From positions 1 to 5,987 of the forward strand of contig JBCCMB010000159.1 in the NCBI GenBank assembly GCA_039026555.1: 5,987 nt of DNA, in the 5' to 3' direction. The position numbers and the translations under genes were made by a program. Origin of the DNA: JBCCMB01 sp039026555. Lineage in GTDB: Bacteria; Pseudomonadota; Alphaproteobacteria; Caulobacterales; Hyphomonadaceae. Shown in pieces: positions 4,014-5,987 of this stretch; positions within the stretch are counted from its first letter, which is position 1; each line of letters opens with the position of its first letter. The notes under the pieces are model-generated. The model made no database searches. It was not told where the DNA came from and worked only from the letters and a program-made list of their open reading frames with translations.

Positions 4014-5987
4014 ATGATCAAATCGGCATGGAAACGGTGGACGGCCGTCGGCGCGCTCGGAGTGGCCCTTGCGGCCTGCGAGGAGGTGGAAGAGCGCCAG
4101 GCGCGCTTTGAGGAATTGACCGAAGCGGTCATGGATCAGGTCAATAATGAGGTGCTCGGCGGGATCGAAAACCCCATGGAGATGGTCTCGCTCGAAGCGC
4201 GGGCGCTGGCCGGCGTTCAAACGGCGCCTTTGCAGCTGGAGCCGGTGGATCTCGAAGCGGCGCTTCGCACTGAGAGCTTTTTTGTCGTTGGGGCCGTGAT
4301 CGCCAAGCCCTGGGAAGAGGTCGTCGTCTCGCCGGAGAGCACCACGTTGGTGGGCGTACAATCGGCCTCCCGCGCATCTGCGCCCCAGCGCGCGCAATTG
4401 GGCCGCTCCTTGCAAAGCTCCGGTCAGCTTCAGGCGCTGGAAGCAACAGAGGCGCCCCATTCAAATGAAGCGGACGGAGCCGACGATGGCGCCGAAAGCG
4501 CGGAGTTTGCGATTGAAGCGCCGGAAGCGCTGCGCGCCGGTCCGCCAAAACCACCTGAACCTATTTCGCGCGCGTTGCGCATACGCAAGGAGGTCAACGC
4601 CCCAGCTGCGCGGCGGGCCCGTTCAAAGGCCGCCGAAGCGTTGGAACGCATGGGTCTGGCGGGCGCCGTCTCCACAAGCGATGGCGGTCAGGTCGTGATC
4701 CAGATCGGAGCCGATCCTCTGAAATTCTCACCCGAAAAAGCGCGCGACGCCATGCGCGCCCGTTTCGCTCCTGCAAGACGGGCCAAAGCGGATTTGTGCG
4801 AGGGCGACGTGACTGTTGAACAAATGCGGTCGGACCCAATCCTTGCGACCGAATGCGTAGTCAAAGTGCTCGCGGATAGCGGTGAATATGAATATGTGGA
4901 GAAGGACTATATCTTCACGCACCAATTGGAGCCGCGCCAAGCCGACATGCCGGTTGCGACACCGACCGCTCTGGCGGAGCCGAACGATCCGCTTTGGTCT
5001 TTGCAATGGCATTTCCAGGACATAGGAACCGGCGAGGGCGCATCCGAAGGCGGCGCGGGTTTTCATGATTTTTGGTCGCGCGCGGAGCAGACCGGATCTC
5101 GCGCTGTGACCGTGGCGGTGATCGACACCGGCCTGCAATTGTCGCATCCGGATATCGCAGGATCGCAGAACCTAGCGCCGGGTTTCGACATGGTGTCCGA
5201 CCCGATTATGGGAAATGACGGCGACGGCCGCGACCCGGATCCTAACGACCCCGGCGACAAGTGCGATCCGAACGATCCTCTGGCGCGCGACACCTTTCAC
5301 GGCACGCATGTCGCCGGAACGGTCGGCGTCGCCGCCACCAATAACGCCAACGGCGTGGCCGGCGGCGCGTGGGATGTGACGATCGTCCCGGTCCGCGCTT
5401 TGGGACGCTGCGGCGGGCAATTGTCGGACATCAATGACGGCATTCGCTGGGCGGCTGGCGTGGTTCCGGCGCGTGACGCAATGGGCGAAGAGATTTGGAA
5501 CGCCAATCCGGCGGACGTCATCAATTTGTCGATCGGCTTGTTCGAACGCTGCCCCGCCTCGATGCAGGAAGCCATCAATGACGCGGTTGAGGCCGGCGCC
5601 GTGGTGGTCGCTGCGGCGGGCAATGCGCGGATCGATACGCAGTATTACGCGCCCGGCGGTTGCGACAATGTCATCTCCGTTGCGGCGGGCGATGCGCGCG
5701 GGCATCTGACGCCTTATTCCAATTATGGCGCTGCGGTGGACATCTTAGCGCCGGGCGGCGACATGTCGCGCGATGACAATGGCGACGGCCGTCCTGACGG
5801 CGTGTTGTCGACGAAGTTTGCGACAGATTGTTATGATCCGGTGTCGGGCGATGGCGTAACGGAGTGCTTTTACGCCTATGAAAACGGCACCTCGATGGCG
5901 GCGCCGCATGTGTCGGCGGCCCTGGCGTTGTTGAAAGCGAGTTTTCCCACAGCGGAGCCGTCGGAATTGACCCGGCGTTTATTGGAT
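4014..5987 (+). CDS. Subtilisin-family (S8) serine protease, predicted lipoprotein, runs off right edge
   Basis: The 658 visible codons are open to the last base. Residues 1-22 are a lipoprotein signal: basic start MIKSAWKR, a hydrophobic core, and the lipobox LAAC with C22. The residue after it is Glu, not Asp, so outer-membrane or surface placement is more likely than inner-membrane retention. Residues 23-320 are a long pro-region: an acidic, Ala-rich, poorly conserved part, a Pro-rich stretch near 175-182 (PPKPPEP), then a segment ending EYEYVEKDYIF (291-301) that resembles an I9-type propeptide. The protease domain starts at PNDPLWSLQWHF (323-334). The triad is complete: D371 (VIDTG), H429 (HGTHVAGT) and S627 (GTSMAAPH), with oxyanion N537 (AAGN). 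Six cysteines (417, 466, 513, 550, 606, 618) suggest disulfides and an oxidising location. Two acidic loops, 401-422 and D587 to D595 (DxNxDGxxD), look like calcium sites. Only 31 residues follow S627 in the window. Substrate unknown. Confidence 0.93.
   Translation, partial: MIKSAWKRWTAVGALGVALAACEEVEERQARFEELTEAVMDQVNNEVLGGIENPMEMVSLEARALAGVQTAPLQLEPVDLEAALRTESFFVVGAVIAKPWEEVVVSPESTTLVGVQSASRASAPQRAQLGRSLQSSGQLQALEATEAPHSNEADGADDGAESAEFAIEAPEALRAGPPKPPEPISRALRIRKEVNAPAARRARSKAAEALERMGLAGAVSTSDGGQVVIQIGADPLKFSPEKARDAMRARFAPARRAKADLCEGDVTVEQMRSDPILATECVVKVLADSGEYEYVEKDYIFTHQLEPRQADMPVATPTALAEPNDPLWSLQWHFQDIGTGEGASEGGAGFHDFWSRAEQTGSRAVTVAVIDTGLQLSHPDIAGSQNLAPGFDMVSDPIMGNDGDGRDPDPNDPGDKCDPNDPLARDTFHGTHVAGTVGVAATNNANGVAGGAWDVTIVPVRALGRCGGQLSDINDGIRWAAGVVPARDAMGEEIWNANPADVINLSIGLFERCPASMQEAINDAVEAGAVVVAAAGNARIDTQYYAPGGCDNVISVAAGDARGHLTPYSNYGAAVDILAPGGDMSRDDNGDGRPDGVLSTKFATDCYDPVSGDGVTECFYAYENGTSMAAPHVSAALALLKASFPTAEPSELTRRLLD

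Noticed and set aside
3966..4460. Long minus-strand ORF opposite the 5' part of the protease gene (and others at 4141-4554, 4728-5147, 5172-5705)
   Set aside because: These are antisense shadows of the GC-rich protease frame, Arg/Pro/Ala-rich with no recognisable domains, while the plus-strand frame carries a lipobox and a full catalytic triad.

Overview
This window looks like chromosomal DNA of an alphaproteobacterium, probably from the Caulobacter/Hyphomonas side of the class. The evidence is moderately high GC, dense gene packing, and a gene of the MmcB (DUF1052) DNA-repair family, which is characteristic of alphaproteobacteria. Several starts have short or absent leaders, and the candidate promoters resemble the Caulobacter housekeeping type. 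No RNA gene, insertion sequence, CRISPR array or phage gene is visible.

Layout from left to right: (1) the N-terminal 184 residues of a glutathione S-transferase-family protein on the minus strand, running off the left edge; (2) a complete family-4-type glycosyltransferase on the plus strand, divergent from the GST; (3) mmcB on the minus strand, tail to tail with the glycosyltransferase, with a near-consensus LexA (SOS) box just upstream; (4) a small zincin-like metallopeptidase (HExxHxxGxxD) on the plus strand, divergent from mmcB and with no Shine-Dalgarno; (5) a CobB-type sirtuin deacylase on the minus strand, tail to tail with the metallopeptidase; (6) a 42-residue single-pass membrane protein on the minus strand, upstream of cobB; (7) a large subtilisin-family (S8) protease with a lipoprotein signal on the plus strand, running off the right edge shortly after its catalytic serine.

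The genes alternate in strand and do not form one pathway. They look like ordinary housekeeping and envelope functions: thiol/glutathione chemistry, surface polysaccharide assembly, DNA damage repair, protein deacylation and envelope proteolysis. Both complete convergent pairs overlap by exactly the same four bases (TTAG), which leaves no room for a terminator between them. The points most worth a second look are the unlisted 42-residue membrane protein, the LexA box that appears to fill the mmcB promoter spacer, and the SD-less start of the metallopeptidase (leaderless, or coupled to a 29-codon upstream ORF by an ATGA overlap). I see no convincing new multi-gene system.
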